Below, piece after piece: positions 7,347-13,615 of a stretch of DNA of 15,041 bases (position 1 is the stretch's first letter; each line of letters begins with the position of its first letter). The stretch spans positions 2,105 through 17,145 of the forward strand of contig DBWH01000010.1 of NCBI GenBank assembly GCA_002308595.1, in the 5' to 3' direction. The stretch comes from Mageeibacillus sp. UBA1243. GTDB lineage: Bacteria > Bacillota > Clostridia > UBA1212. Both the position numbers and the translations under genes were made by a program. The notes under the pieces were generated by a model, which saw nothing but the letters and a program-made list of their open reading frames with translations, was not told the origin of the DNA and did no database searches.

Positions 7347-7512
7347 GTGCGAAAGCGCTTCAACCGAACAGTTGAAAAAAATTCATTTTTTTGCCTGCGA
7401 CTGTTCAATTTTTGTGCACAAAACGCCTGCAAAGGGGCGCGGCGGTGCAGGGAAGCGAGCAGCGAAGAAACGGTTTCGCCGAAAAAATTAAAACTGAAAG
7501 GATGACAAAAAT
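7347..7512 (+). promoter_or_regulatory. Long leader with dyad and mutually exclusive hairpins
   Basis: The dyad TTCAAC-N6-GTTGAA (7359-7376) is a plausible protein site or RNA hairpin. Overlapping it, GAACAGT (7366-7372) pairs perfectly with ACTGTTC (7400-7406), followed by AATTTTTG; the loop holds seven A and seven T around TTCA. The two pairings share 7371-7372 and cannot coexist. Further down, CCTGCA and TGCAGG (around 7430-7450) and GCGAAG/TTTCGC can pair. No known riboswitch is recognised. Regulation by attenuation, or by autoregulation through the dyad, is inference. Confidence 0.45.
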
Positions 7513-8187
7513 ATGATCGCCGAAAGAGAATTCGTTGATTCAGTAACCGAAGAAGATTTCAAAATTATAAGAAGTTTACCGCCTTTTAACGCGACATCGG
7601 AAGCTGCTCTCAGAGAAGCATTTGAACACGCGGGCACGGGGTACTATGGCATTGGCGATATCGTTTCCGATGAGGAATACTTCCCCAAGGGACTCTGCAT
7701 AGTTATGAAGGGCGTAATCGTTGCAGAGAACAGAACAGAAACGCACGTGATCGCGCTGAACGCGTTCATGAAGGGCGATGTTTTCGGTGCCGCAGCGCTT
7801 TTTGTAAACAAAGACAGCCGTTACACGTCTTTCGTTGTTGCAAAAAGACCGACGAGGCTTGTGGTCATTCCCGAGGAGGCCATTATCAAGCTGATTTCTA
7901 CGAGACCGAAATTTGCCGTTGCTTACAGCGCTTTTCTGACGTCGAAGATTCGCTTCCTCAACAGGAAAATCTCAGGTTACACCGCAAAGAGCTCCGTCAG
8001 AGCATTGCTTCAGTACCTTGAGGTCGCCTGCGCAGAAGATGACGACGGCGTCGCAAAAATTAACATTTCCGCTGTTGCTGATGAGCTGAACATGTCGAGA
8101 ACCACCGTTTACTCGGCTGCAGACACTCTTGAAGAGGCGGGATTTATTAAACGTGACGGGAAATACTACACCCTGCTTCGCAAATAA
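7513..8187 (+). CDS. Crp/Fnr family transcriptional regulator
   Basis: 224 residues with the Crp/Fnr layout. A cyclic-nucleotide-binding type beta-barrel spans about 20-125 (FPKGLCIVMKGVIV, KGDVFGAAALF). A long dimerisation helix covers about 125-155. The C-terminal winged helix-turn-helix covers about 160-222 (ISAVADELNMSRTTVYSAADTLEEAG). The canonical cAMP-contacting pattern of E. coli CRP is not evident, and there is no cysteine cluster for an iron-sulfur centre, so the ligand is unknown. ATG 7513 follows GAAAGGA at 10 bases. The importer lipoprotein gene starts 56 bases after the stop with no terminator between, so the regulator probably controls, or is at least co-expressed with, the importer. 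The dyad at 7359-7376 could be its own site. Confidence 0.88.
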   Translation: MIAEREFVDSVTEEDFKIIRSLPPFNATSEAALREAFEHAGTGYYGIGDIVSDEEYFPKGLCIVMKGVIVAENRTETHVIALNAFMKGDVFGAAALFVNKDSRYTSFVVAKRPTRLVVIPEEAIIKLISTRPKFAVAYSAFLTSKIRFLNRKISGYTAKSSVRALLQYLEVACAEDDDGVAKINISAVADELNMSRTTVYSAADTLEEAGFIKRDGKYYTLLRK

Positions 8188-8243
8188 CGCAAGCTAAGAG
8201 CGAACACAGGCAAGGCAGAAAAATCCCGTAAGAGAGGATTATT

Positions 8244-9239
8244 ATGAAACAATTCAGATTTTTTACTGTTTTGGCTGTTGCGATTTGCTTGGTGGCGGCA
8301 CTTTTTACAGGCTGCTCAAACAATTCAAAACCTGAAGACGAAACACCTGTCCGCGTTCTCACGCTCAAAGGTCCCACGGGGCTGGGCATGGTTCAGCTCA
8401 TGGACGAAAACGCCAATGGGAAAACCGCGAACAAGTATGAGTTCACCATCTGCGGCAGTCCGGACGAGATCAAGACCGAGATCATTGCCGGCAGATACGA
8501 CATTGCGGCCGTGCCGATCAACCTTGCCTCGGCTCTCTACAACAAGACCGAGGGCGGGCTTAAGATAGCGGCCGTGAATACGCTTGGCGTGCTCTACATT
8601 CTTGAAAACGGCGACTCGATCAAGAGCGTTGCCGACCTCAAGGGCAAGACGATAGGTGCGACGGGCGAAGGCTCAACACCGGAGTACGTTCTCAACTACA
8701 TCCTTCGCGCCAACGGGCTCGAACCGGGCGTCGACGTGACGGTTGAGTACTATGCCGAGCACGAGGAACTCGCCAAGAGAATCATCGGCGGTATGTGCGA
8801 CATAGGCATGCTTCCGCAGCCCAACGTGACTGCAGTGCTTGCCAAAAAGGACACCGTCAGGATTGCGATCGACCTCACGGAAGAGTGGGAAAAGGTTGAC
8901 GAGACCGGCTCCGCGCTCACCCAGGGATGCGTTGTCGTGTCCAAGACTTTTGCAGAAAATAACGGGAAAAAACTCGATTCGTTCCTTGCCGAGTACAAGA
9001 CGTCTGCCGAGTTTGCAAACAAGAATCCGGAGCAGGCGGGACAGCTCTCCGCAAAGTTCGGCGTTGTGCCTGACGCGGCAATCGCGGCAGCTGCAATTCC
9101 GAAGTGCAACATCTGCTTCTTTGCAGGCGACGAGATGAAGGCAAAGGCCTCCGGCATGCTCGGAGTGCTCTTCAGCGCGGATCCGAAATCCATTGGCGGC
9201 AAGCTCCCCGGCAACGATTTTTACTACGGAGTAAAGTGA
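8244..9239 (+). CDS. ABC importer substrate-binding lipoprotein (NitT/TauT/SsuA type)
   Basis: 331 residues. The N-terminus is a lipoprotein signal: basic MKQFR, a hydrophobic core, then LFTGC with the likely lipidated Cys24, so the mature protein is anchored outside the membrane. The body shows the periplasmic-binding type II fold pattern of the nitrate/taurine/sulfonate/thiamine-precursor group: LKGPTGLGMVQLM near the start, IIAGRYDIAAVPINLAS, SVADLKGKTIGATG, and a second lobe with GGMCDIGMLPQPN. The ATG is preceded by AGAGGA. The permease and ATPase genes follow directly, giving a complete importer. The substrate cannot be deduced; family members carry sulfonates, nitrate, bicarbonate or pyrimidine/thiamine precursors. 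Confidence 0.88.
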   Translation: MKQFRFFTVLAVAICLVAALFTGCSNNSKPEDETPVRVLTLKGPTGLGMVQLMDENANGKTANKYEFTICGSPDEIKTEIIAGRYDIAAVPINLASALYNKTEGGLKIAAVNTLGVLYILENGDSIKSVADLKGKTIGATGEGSTPEYVLNYILRANGLEPGVDVTVEYYAEHEELAKRIIGGMCDIGMLPQPNVTAVLAKKDTVRIAIDLTEEWEKVDETGSALTQGCVVVSKTFAENNGKKLDSFLAEYKTSAEFANKNPEQAGQLSAKFGVVPDAAIAAAAIPKCNICFFAGDEMKAKASGMLGVLFSADPKSIGGKLPGNDFYYGVK

Positions 9240-9279
9240 TTTTTTAGGAGACTGTGTCGGAAGACAGACGGTGACGCCA

Positions 9280-10074
9280 ATGAAAAACAAGAAGCGTATA
9301 GGAATAGTCTGGACTCTGATCGGCGCGGCATTTCTGGTGCTCCTTTGGGTGATCGTGAGTGCCGTTGTCGGCAACCGTTGGATTTTTCCTTCGCCGATTG
9401 AGACGCTGCAGGCGCTTGGCAGGCTCTCGACAACGTCGGGCTTCTACCTTGCAATCCTCGGCAGCATGCTTTCGATAGTGGCGGGCTTCCTTGCCGGCAA
9501 CTTCGTCGGCTTTGTCATCGGCGTCGCCTCCGGCCTCTCGGAGAGAGCGTACAGTTTTGTGAAGCCGGGCATGTCCCTTATAAAGGCGACGCCTGTCGCG
9601 TCCTTCATAATTCTGGTACTGATCTGGCTCGGCAGGGCAGTTACCCCTGCAGTCACAGCTTTTCTGATCGTGCTACCCGTCGTGTGGCAGAACGTTGTCA
9701 CGGGCATCCGTTCCGCAGACAAAAAACTTCTTGAGACCGCGCAGGTTTTCAAACTGTCAGGCCTGAAGAAGCTGAAGTACATCTACCTGCCGGCCGCCTC
9801 GGACGGCTACGTTGCCGCAGTCCGAACGACAATGGGTTTTGCGTGGAAAGCGGGAGTCGCGGCTGAAGTACTCTCGGGCACGTCGAGAACCCTCGGCGGC
9901 ATGATCTACAAGACAAAGCTCAACATCGAAACGCCCGAACTGTTCGCGTACACAGTCGTTGTCGTGGCGATAAGCATTGCGGCCGAATTCGGCGCGACCG
10001 CAATAATGAAGGCTGCCGCGAAAAAGCAGAAAAGGGCATTAAGGGGCCCGAAAGAAGGTGCCGCCAATGCCTGA
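9280..10074 (+). CDS. ABC importer permease (SsuC/TauC type)
   Basis: 264 residues from ATG 9280. About six hydrophobic segments are seen, the first at about 8-30. The cytoplasmic coupling loop matches the EAA motif: ETAQVFKLSGLKKLKYIYLP at 152-171, with the conserved Gly161 and the final Leu-Pro. It forms the channel for the neighbouring lipoprotein and ATPase. The start is ambiguous: GTG 9271 in the same frame has GGAAG 7 bases upstream, whereas ATG 9280 gives the typical MKNKKR start. An octamer copy (9275-9282) overlaps this ATG. The end overlaps the ATPase gene by 8 bases. Confidence 0.9.
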   Translation: MKNKKRIGIVWTLIGAAFLVLLWVIVSAVVGNRWIFPSPIETLQALGRLSTTSGFYLAILGSMLSIVAGFLAGNFVGFVIGVASGLSERAYSFVKPGMSLIKATPVASFIILVLIWLGRAVTPAVTAFLIVLPVVWQNVVTGIRSADKKLLETAQVFKLSGLKKLKYIYLPAASDGYVAAVRTTMGFAWKAGVAAEVLSGTSRTLGGMIYKTKLNIETPELFAYTVVVVAISIAAEFGATAIMKAAAKKQKRALRGPKEGAANA

Positions 10075-10651
10075 AACTGCCTATATTAAGGCAAATGCCC
10101 TCAGCAAATCGTTCGACGGCGAAAATGTGATATCAGGCCTTAATTTTACGTTTGACGAACCCGGCATATACGTGATCGAAGGCGAATCCGGCTCCGGCAA
10201 GACGACTCTCCTGCGCATGATTGCAGGCCTCACGGCCCCCGACGGCGGCTCAATCGAGACCCGCGGCAGGATCGGCGTAGTGTTCCAGGAACCGAGGCTT
10301 TTTGAAAACGTGTCGCTTCTTGAAAACGTAAAGCTTGTCGCAGACAAAAATTCCGGCGAACTTTTCGGAACACCGGAAGAGCTTCTCACTGCGGTAGGCC
10401 TTGGCGACAGTCTCGGCAAGACCGCGGCCGAATCCTCGGGAGGAATGTGCCAGCGCACGTCAATCTGCAGAGCAATCTACTTCGCCCCGGACATACTGCT
10501 TTGCGACGAGCCTTTCTCCGCAATCGATGACGCCAATGCGTCCCTTTCGGCAGCTCTCCTCGAGCGCTTCTCCGAAACAGGCATCCTGATTGTTGCGACC
10601 CACGGCGGCAAATCGCTCTTTAAAACCGCCAAGGCCGTGATCGTTCTCTGA
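10067..10651 (+). CDS. ABC importer ATPase, short form (SsuB/TauB type)
   Basis: 194 residues. Walker A is GESGSGKTT (39-47), the Q-loop glutamine is Gln74 (VVFQEPRLF), the signature is SSGGM (123-127), Walker B is ILLCDEPF with Asp147 and Glu148, and the switch His is His179 (ATHGG). It energises the importer from the cytosolic side. It is about 50-60 residues shorter than usual SsuB/TauB proteins: it stops soon after the H-loop and lacks the usual C-terminal tail. The fifth signature residue is Met rather than Gln. ATG 10067 lies 8 bases after GAAGG (10054-10058) and overlaps the permease stop (ATGCCTGA), indicating translational coupling. A start at GTG 10058 is possible but less likely. 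The catalytic residues are intact, so it should be active. Confidence 0.9.
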   Translation: MPETAYIKANALSKSFDGENVISGLNFTFDEPGIYVIEGESGSGKTTLLRMIAGLTAPDGGSIETRGRIGVVFQEPRLFENVSLLENVKLVADKNSGELFGTPEELLTAVGLGDSLGKTAAESSGGMCQRTSICRAIYFAPDILLCDEPFSAIDDANASLSAALLERFSETGILIVATHGGKSLFKTAKAVIVL

Positions 10652-10726
10652 ATTGAAAATCTCAGCTCAGCTGAGACCGTAAATACCGTCCCTTATCTCA
10701 TCAGGCAGAAAAGAGACACAGCAATG

Positions 10727-10768
10727 CGGAACCGCCGTGAAAAACGCGCCGGTTCCGAAATTGTTTTT
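10727..10768 (+). terminator. Likely terminator of the importer operon
   Basis: CGGAACCG (10727-10734) pairs with CGGTTCCG (10750-10757) around a 15-base loop that can pair further (CGT/ACG). AAATTG and five T (10764-10768) follow. The gap between stem and T run makes it weaker than the other terminators. Between 10652 and this site there is only a short palindrome (CTCAGCT/AGCTGAG, 10661-10675). Confidence 0.45.
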
Positions 10769-10807
10769 AATGACCAAATCTTCGTATTGTGCGTCGCGAT
10801 TTCGGTA

Positions 10808-10941
10808 TTTTATTTTAAAATAAAAAGTGATAAAATATTCAGGAGTATGAACTAAAGGCAAGCCCCTTTGCCTTAACGACTTAAATGACATTGCTTTCGC
10901 TTTGGAACATTGGCGTGTTCGGAGCGAAAAAGGAGTACAAA
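10808..10941 (+). promoter_or_regulatory. AT-rich promoter region and leader of the DivIVA-like gene
   Basis: A perfect 18-base AT-only palindrome (10808-10825, TTTTATTTT and complement) is followed by GATAAAAT (-10-like TAAAAT at 10831-10836). No convincing -35 was found, so the promoter call is tentative. The leader holds a small hairpin, AAGGCAA (10855-10861) with TTGCCTT (10868-10874), and an octamer copy at 10908-10915. Confidence 0.35.
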
Positions 10942-11661
10942 ATGGGAAAATCCGAAAAACTATTCTCAACAAGTATGTTTGGATATTCTAAAGATGAAGT
11001 CAGAAGTTATGACAGGGAGCAAAAAGACAGACAGGACAGGCTTGAGAGCCAGATCAGAGTTCAGTCTGACAGGATCAAGACGCTTGAGGACTTGTTGAGA
11101 GCTCATGAAAATGAGATCAGTATCCTCAACGCAAGACTTGACGAGGCATCGAAGCAGCGCGACGCCATTGCAAGGGTTCTCGTTGACGCGGAGCTCAGGG
11201 CGGACGGAATTGTTAACGATGCGATTGAAAAGGGCGAGAATGAGACGCAGAGACTCATGGAGAGAGCGGATCTCGTCAGGGAGCACATTTCGGGGCAGAT
11301 CGGACGTGTGAAGGACGTTGGCGATGCCGCGGAGACGTTCGCAAAAGCCATTATCGCAAGGCTGAGGGCGTCGGCTGACCTGTTTGAGCAGGAACTCATG
11401 GGCGCCGTCGGAGAGGTCACTTCCGACACGGAGAAGCAGCTTGCCGATATCGAAGCGACTCTTGACGAGGACTACTTCGCACCGAGCAGGCCTGTGAAGG
11501 ACGAAAACGAAGAGGAGACCGCCGCGGAAGTTGAGGCTGCCGAAGAGGAAACCGCCAATGAAGTTCGCGACGACGCAGAAGAAGAGGAAGAGATTCCTTC
11601 CGATTTTTCATTCTCAACTTCGGAAGAGGGACAGAGCTTCTTCAGGGTTTTAAGGGCCTGA
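10942..11661 (+). CDS. DivIVA-like coiled-coil protein
   Basis: 239 residues from ATG 10942, which has AAGGAG 7 bases upstream; an in-frame ATG at 10885 lacks a ribosome site. The N-terminus contains MFGYSKDEVRSYDRE (residues 12-26), resembling the membrane-binding start of DivIVA proteins. Residues of about 25-90 are charged with heptad spacing, consistent with a coiled coil; a second helical stretch runs to about 180. The tail (about 185-230) is extremely acidic, with runs of Glu. DivIVA proteins mark curved membrane at poles and septa and recruit division, growth or sporulation factors; that role here is inferred. The gene lies upstream of a small membrane protein gene and cdaA on the same strand. 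Confidence 0.72.
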   Translation: MGKSEKLFSTSMFGYSKDEVRSYDREQKDRQDRLESQIRVQSDRIKTLEDLLRAHENEISILNARLDEASKQRDAIARVLVDAELRADGIVNDAIEKGENETQRLMERADLVREHISGQIGRVKDVGDAAETFAKAIIARLRASADLFEQELMGAVGEVTSDTEKQLADIEATLDEDYFAPSRPVKDENEEETAAEVEAAEEETANEVRDDAEEEEEIPSDFSFSTSEEGQSFFRVLRA

Positions 11662-11758
11662 AGAAATAGATATATAACAGCACGAAAAGCTTGAAAGGAA
11701 AAAGACGGCCTGTGAGGCACCCGGAAGGTTGGCGTCAGAGGACCGCAGGAAAATAGAG
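11662..11758 (+). other. GC-rich leader before the small membrane protein gene
   Basis: 97 bases without a gene. The second half (11704-11750) can fold in alternative ways: GCCT-GTG-AGGC as a small hairpin, CGGCCT with AGGACCG (one bulge), or GACG with CGTC. No known RNA family is recognised. Confidence 0.3.
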
Positions 11759-11884
11759 ATGGCAAAAAAGTCAGGTAAAACCGATAAGAGAACGTTTTTG
11801 ATCAGATTGATCTGCATTATCCTTGCTGTGACTATGGTCGGAACGACTGTTCTCGCAGTTGTTATGTGGCTGTTCGGACATTGA
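11759..11884 (+). CDS. Small single-helix membrane protein (41 aa)
   Basis: 41 residues: a basic start (MAKKSGKTDKR), one hydrophobic helix of about 25 residues (roughly 13-38, with LICIILAVTMVGTTVLAVV) and a short end, WLFGH. AGGA lies 8 bases before the ATG. The basic N-terminus predicts an inside N-terminus and a single span. The gene sits between the DivIVA-like gene and cdaA, with spacers of 97 and 86 bases. Small membrane proteins of this look are common near cell-envelope genes of Clostridia, but I cannot name a family. A strong start context and a helix with flanking charges make it more likely real than a chance ORF. Confidence 0.65.
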   Translation: MAKKSGKTDKRTFLIRLICIILAVTMVGTTVLAVVMWLFGH

Positions 11885-11901
11885 CGGGCTTTTAATGCAG
11901 G

Positions 11902-11925
11902 GCGCCTGCGGAAGCGGGGCGCTTT
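11902..11925 (+). terminator. Weak terminator-like hairpin before cdaA
   Basis: GCGCCTGC (11902-11909) pairs with 11914-11922 with one bulged G and one G-T pair. The loop is GGAA, a GNRA tetraloop, and only three T follow. It may reduce read-through into cdaA. An octamer copy follows at 11930-11937. Confidence 0.35.
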
Positions 11926-11970
11926 GAGGCATTGGCGGTTTGAGTGAGATTTACAATCGGGGGACGGACT

Positions 11971-12906
11971 ATGGGAGCGTTTCTGGCAGGCGGCAGCTGG
12001 TGGACGTTTTTAATCGAATATTTCGGAATTGAAAGTCCCTATGACGTGGCGCTTATCATACTTGATATCGCAATCGTCGCTTTTGTTTCGTACCACATTC
12101 TGAAGCTTTTCAGAGGCACGAAGGCGTCCGCGCTTGTCAGGAGCATCTTTCTCATCCTCGTCATGTCGCTTGCCGCGAGGTTCTTAAACCTCAGAGTGCT
12201 CACGACGATCCTCAATGTCATTCTTAATATTTTGCCTATAATTGCGGTCGTTTTGTTTGCACCGGAAATCAGGAAGATGCTTGAGGGACTCGGCAGCAGA
12301 AAAGCGGGCGACGCAATCAAGAGCATTTTTAAATTCAAGGACACATCCGACGAGCAGAAGAGAATCGAGATGAACAGGGTCATCGGCGAGACCGTTGCAG
12401 CTGTCGGAAACATGTCAAAGTCAAAGACCGGCGCACTGATTGTCTTCGAGAGAAAGATCAATATCTCCGAGTGGGACGCGCAGGGCACAAAGCTTGACGC
12501 CGTCGTATCGGCAAGGCTTCTCGAGCAGATTTTCGTAAAAAACACGCCTTTGCACGACGCAGCCGTGCTCATAAGAAACGGCAGGATTTACGCTGCGCAG
12601 TGCGTTCTTCCGAATACAAAAAACAAGGATCTGAGCCGTGAGCTCGGAACAAGGCATATGGCCGCAATCGGCGCCAGCGAAGAGGCGGACTGCATAGTTG
12701 TGGTTGTCTCCGAGGAGAACGGAATCGTTTCATGCGCCAAGGACGGTCAGATATACCGTCATCTTGACACAAACTCTCTCAGAACGTTTCTGGTTGACGA
12801 GCTCGTGCCCAAGGAAACCGTGAAGAAAGAGGACAGGAAAAACAAGGGCGGCATCTTCAAAAAGAAAAACAAAGAGGAAGGAGATGACGGCGATGGCGTT
12901 TCTTGA
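11971..12906 (+). CDS. cdaA: Diadenylate cyclase CdaA-like (DAC domain) with altered motifs
   Basis: 311 residues from ATG 11971, which follows a G-rich site; GTG 11944 is a possible longer start. The layout is that of CdaA: three N-terminal hydrophobic helices, then a cytosolic DisA_N/DAC domain from about residue 110, then a lysine-rich tail. CdaA makes the messenger c-di-AMP from two ATP and controls potassium, osmolyte and cell-wall balance. The two catalytic signatures differ from the usual ones: DGA is DAA (196-198, PLHDAAVLI) and RHR is RHM (228-230, LGTRHMAAIG). The metal-binding Asp and the Arg-His are kept. Activity is therefore likely but not certain. The downstream cdaR-like gene overlaps by 14 bases, as in the usual cdaA-cdaR pair. 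Confidence 0.9.
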   Translation: MGAFLAGGSWWTFLIEYFGIESPYDVALIILDIAIVAFVSYHILKLFRGTKASALVRSIFLILVMSLAARFLNLRVLTTILNVILNILPIIAVVLFAPEIRKMLEGLGSRKAGDAIKSIFKFKDTSDEQKRIEMNRVIGETVAAVGNMSKSKTGALIVFERKINISEWDAQGTKLDAVVSARLLEQIFVKNTPLHDAAVLIRNGRIYAAQCVLPNTKNKDLSRELGTRHMAAIGASEEADCIVVVVSEENGIVSCAKDGQIYRHLDTNSLRTFLVDELVPKETVKKEDRKNKGGIFKKKNKEEGDDGDGVS

Positions 12907-13360
12907 CAGGGTCAGGAAGATCTTCTCAAGCAGGATCGCGATGGTGATCTATGCGGTAGCCATTGGCGTCATTGCATGGCTGCTCGTTACGGACGCGACA
13001 AATCCGTCGACAGAGGCGACCCTTACGGTTGAGGTTAAGTTCATAAATTCCGACGTGCTCGCGGAAAAACAGCTTGCACTCTCGGCTGACAGCAGACACC
13101 TCACGGCTGAAATAAAGGTCTCCGGAAGGCAGTCGGTCCTCAAAAAGCTGCGTACGGACGACATCACGTTAACAATCGACCTCTCGGGAATTGACGACGC
13201 CGGAAAGCACGTGAAAACCGCGAACGTCCCCGAATGCGCAAAATACGGCGTGAAGATCATCGACTTCACCCCGAAGGAATTTACCGTTGAAATAGTGGGC
13301 AGGGAAGAGGTGTCCGTGACACCCGCCAATGTAACGGAGCTGAACTGCGAACCGCAATAG
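12893..13360 (+). CDS. cdaR: Short CdaR-like protein with one YbbR-type domain
   Basis: 155 residues from ATG 12893, which lies 9 bases after GAGGAAGGAG; ATG 12884 abuts this site and is less likely. An N-terminal membrane helix (about 13-32, IAMVIYAVAIGVIAWLLV) is followed by an extracellular beta-rich region matching a YbbR-like repeat (about 40-145, with TVEVKF, AEIKVSGRQSVLKKL, DITLTIDLSGI and FTVEIVG). CdaR proteins bind and modulate CdaA at the membrane. Family members usually carry three or four YbbR repeats, so this is a much shorter form. The stop at 13358-13360 is clean and no continuing frame was noticed downstream. The role is inferred from gene pairing and domain type. Confidence 0.8.
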   Translation: MAFLDRVRKIFSSRIAMVIYAVAIGVIAWLLVTDATNPSTEATLTVEVKFINSDVLAEKQLALSADSRHLTAEIKVSGRQSVLKKLRTDDITLTIDLSGIDDAGKHVKTANVPECAKYGVKIIDFTPKEFTVEIVGREEVSVTPANVTELNCEPQ

Positions 13361-13405
13361 CTTAAAAAGACGCCAATGCGTTAAACGCGGCGCCGGTCAA
13401 GCCCC

Positions 13406-13434
13406 TTTACACGGCGCCGCCGATATGATATTAT
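13406..13434 (+). promoter_or_regulatory. Sigma-A type promoter for ffs (and probably dnaX)
   Basis: TTTACA (13406-13411), a 17-base spacer and TATTAT (13429-13434). A start near 13441 would place the hairpin TGCGGT/ACCGCA at the 5' end of the precursor. Upstream, the long GC-rich dyad GCGGCGCCG (13387-13395) with CGGCGCCGC (13412-13420) overlaps the spacer. It may end cdaR transcription or modulate this promoter, but no T run follows. Confidence 0.7.
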
Positions 13435-13458
13435 GCTCTGCGGTACAAAACCGCAGGA

Positions 13459-13597
13459 ACGAGTTCTTGCGGGGGTAGCCGGTTCTCATGCAATGAAATT
13501 TTGTGAACCCCGTCAGGTCCGGAAGGAAGCAGCGGTAAGCGAACCCTTTCGTGTGACATGATCAAACCGGCTGCTTCCCCGCAAAAACTCGTTTTTT
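13459..13597 (+). ncRNA. ffs: Signal recognition particle RNA, small (4.5S-like) type
   Basis: The universally conserved apical core is present: GTCAGGTCCGGAAGGAAGCA (13512-13531), including the GGAA tetraloop and the asymmetric loop that binds Ffh. The ends pair along a long rod: TTGCGGGG and GTAGCCGGTT on the 5' side with AACCGGCTGC and CCCCGCAA on the 3' side, continued by ACGAGTT and AACTCGT. The closing stem followed by seven T (13592-13598) serves as terminator. There is no room for an Alu domain, so this is the short form. It guides membrane and secretory proteins to the Sec machinery with Ffh. The mature ends are approximate; the conserved body is about 13466-13586. Confidence 0.95.
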
Positions 13598-13615
13598 TAT
13601 CGGAGAAAAATCGAC

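Noticed and set aside
10667..10972. Minus strand frame of 101 codons with a piece (FGTGAFFTAVPH) faintly like the active-site region of PTS IIA domains.
   Set aside because: It overlaps the start of the DivIVA-like gene and its leader and contains the importer terminator hairpin. The resemblance is a dozen residues. A decayed remnant cannot be excluded but is not supported.
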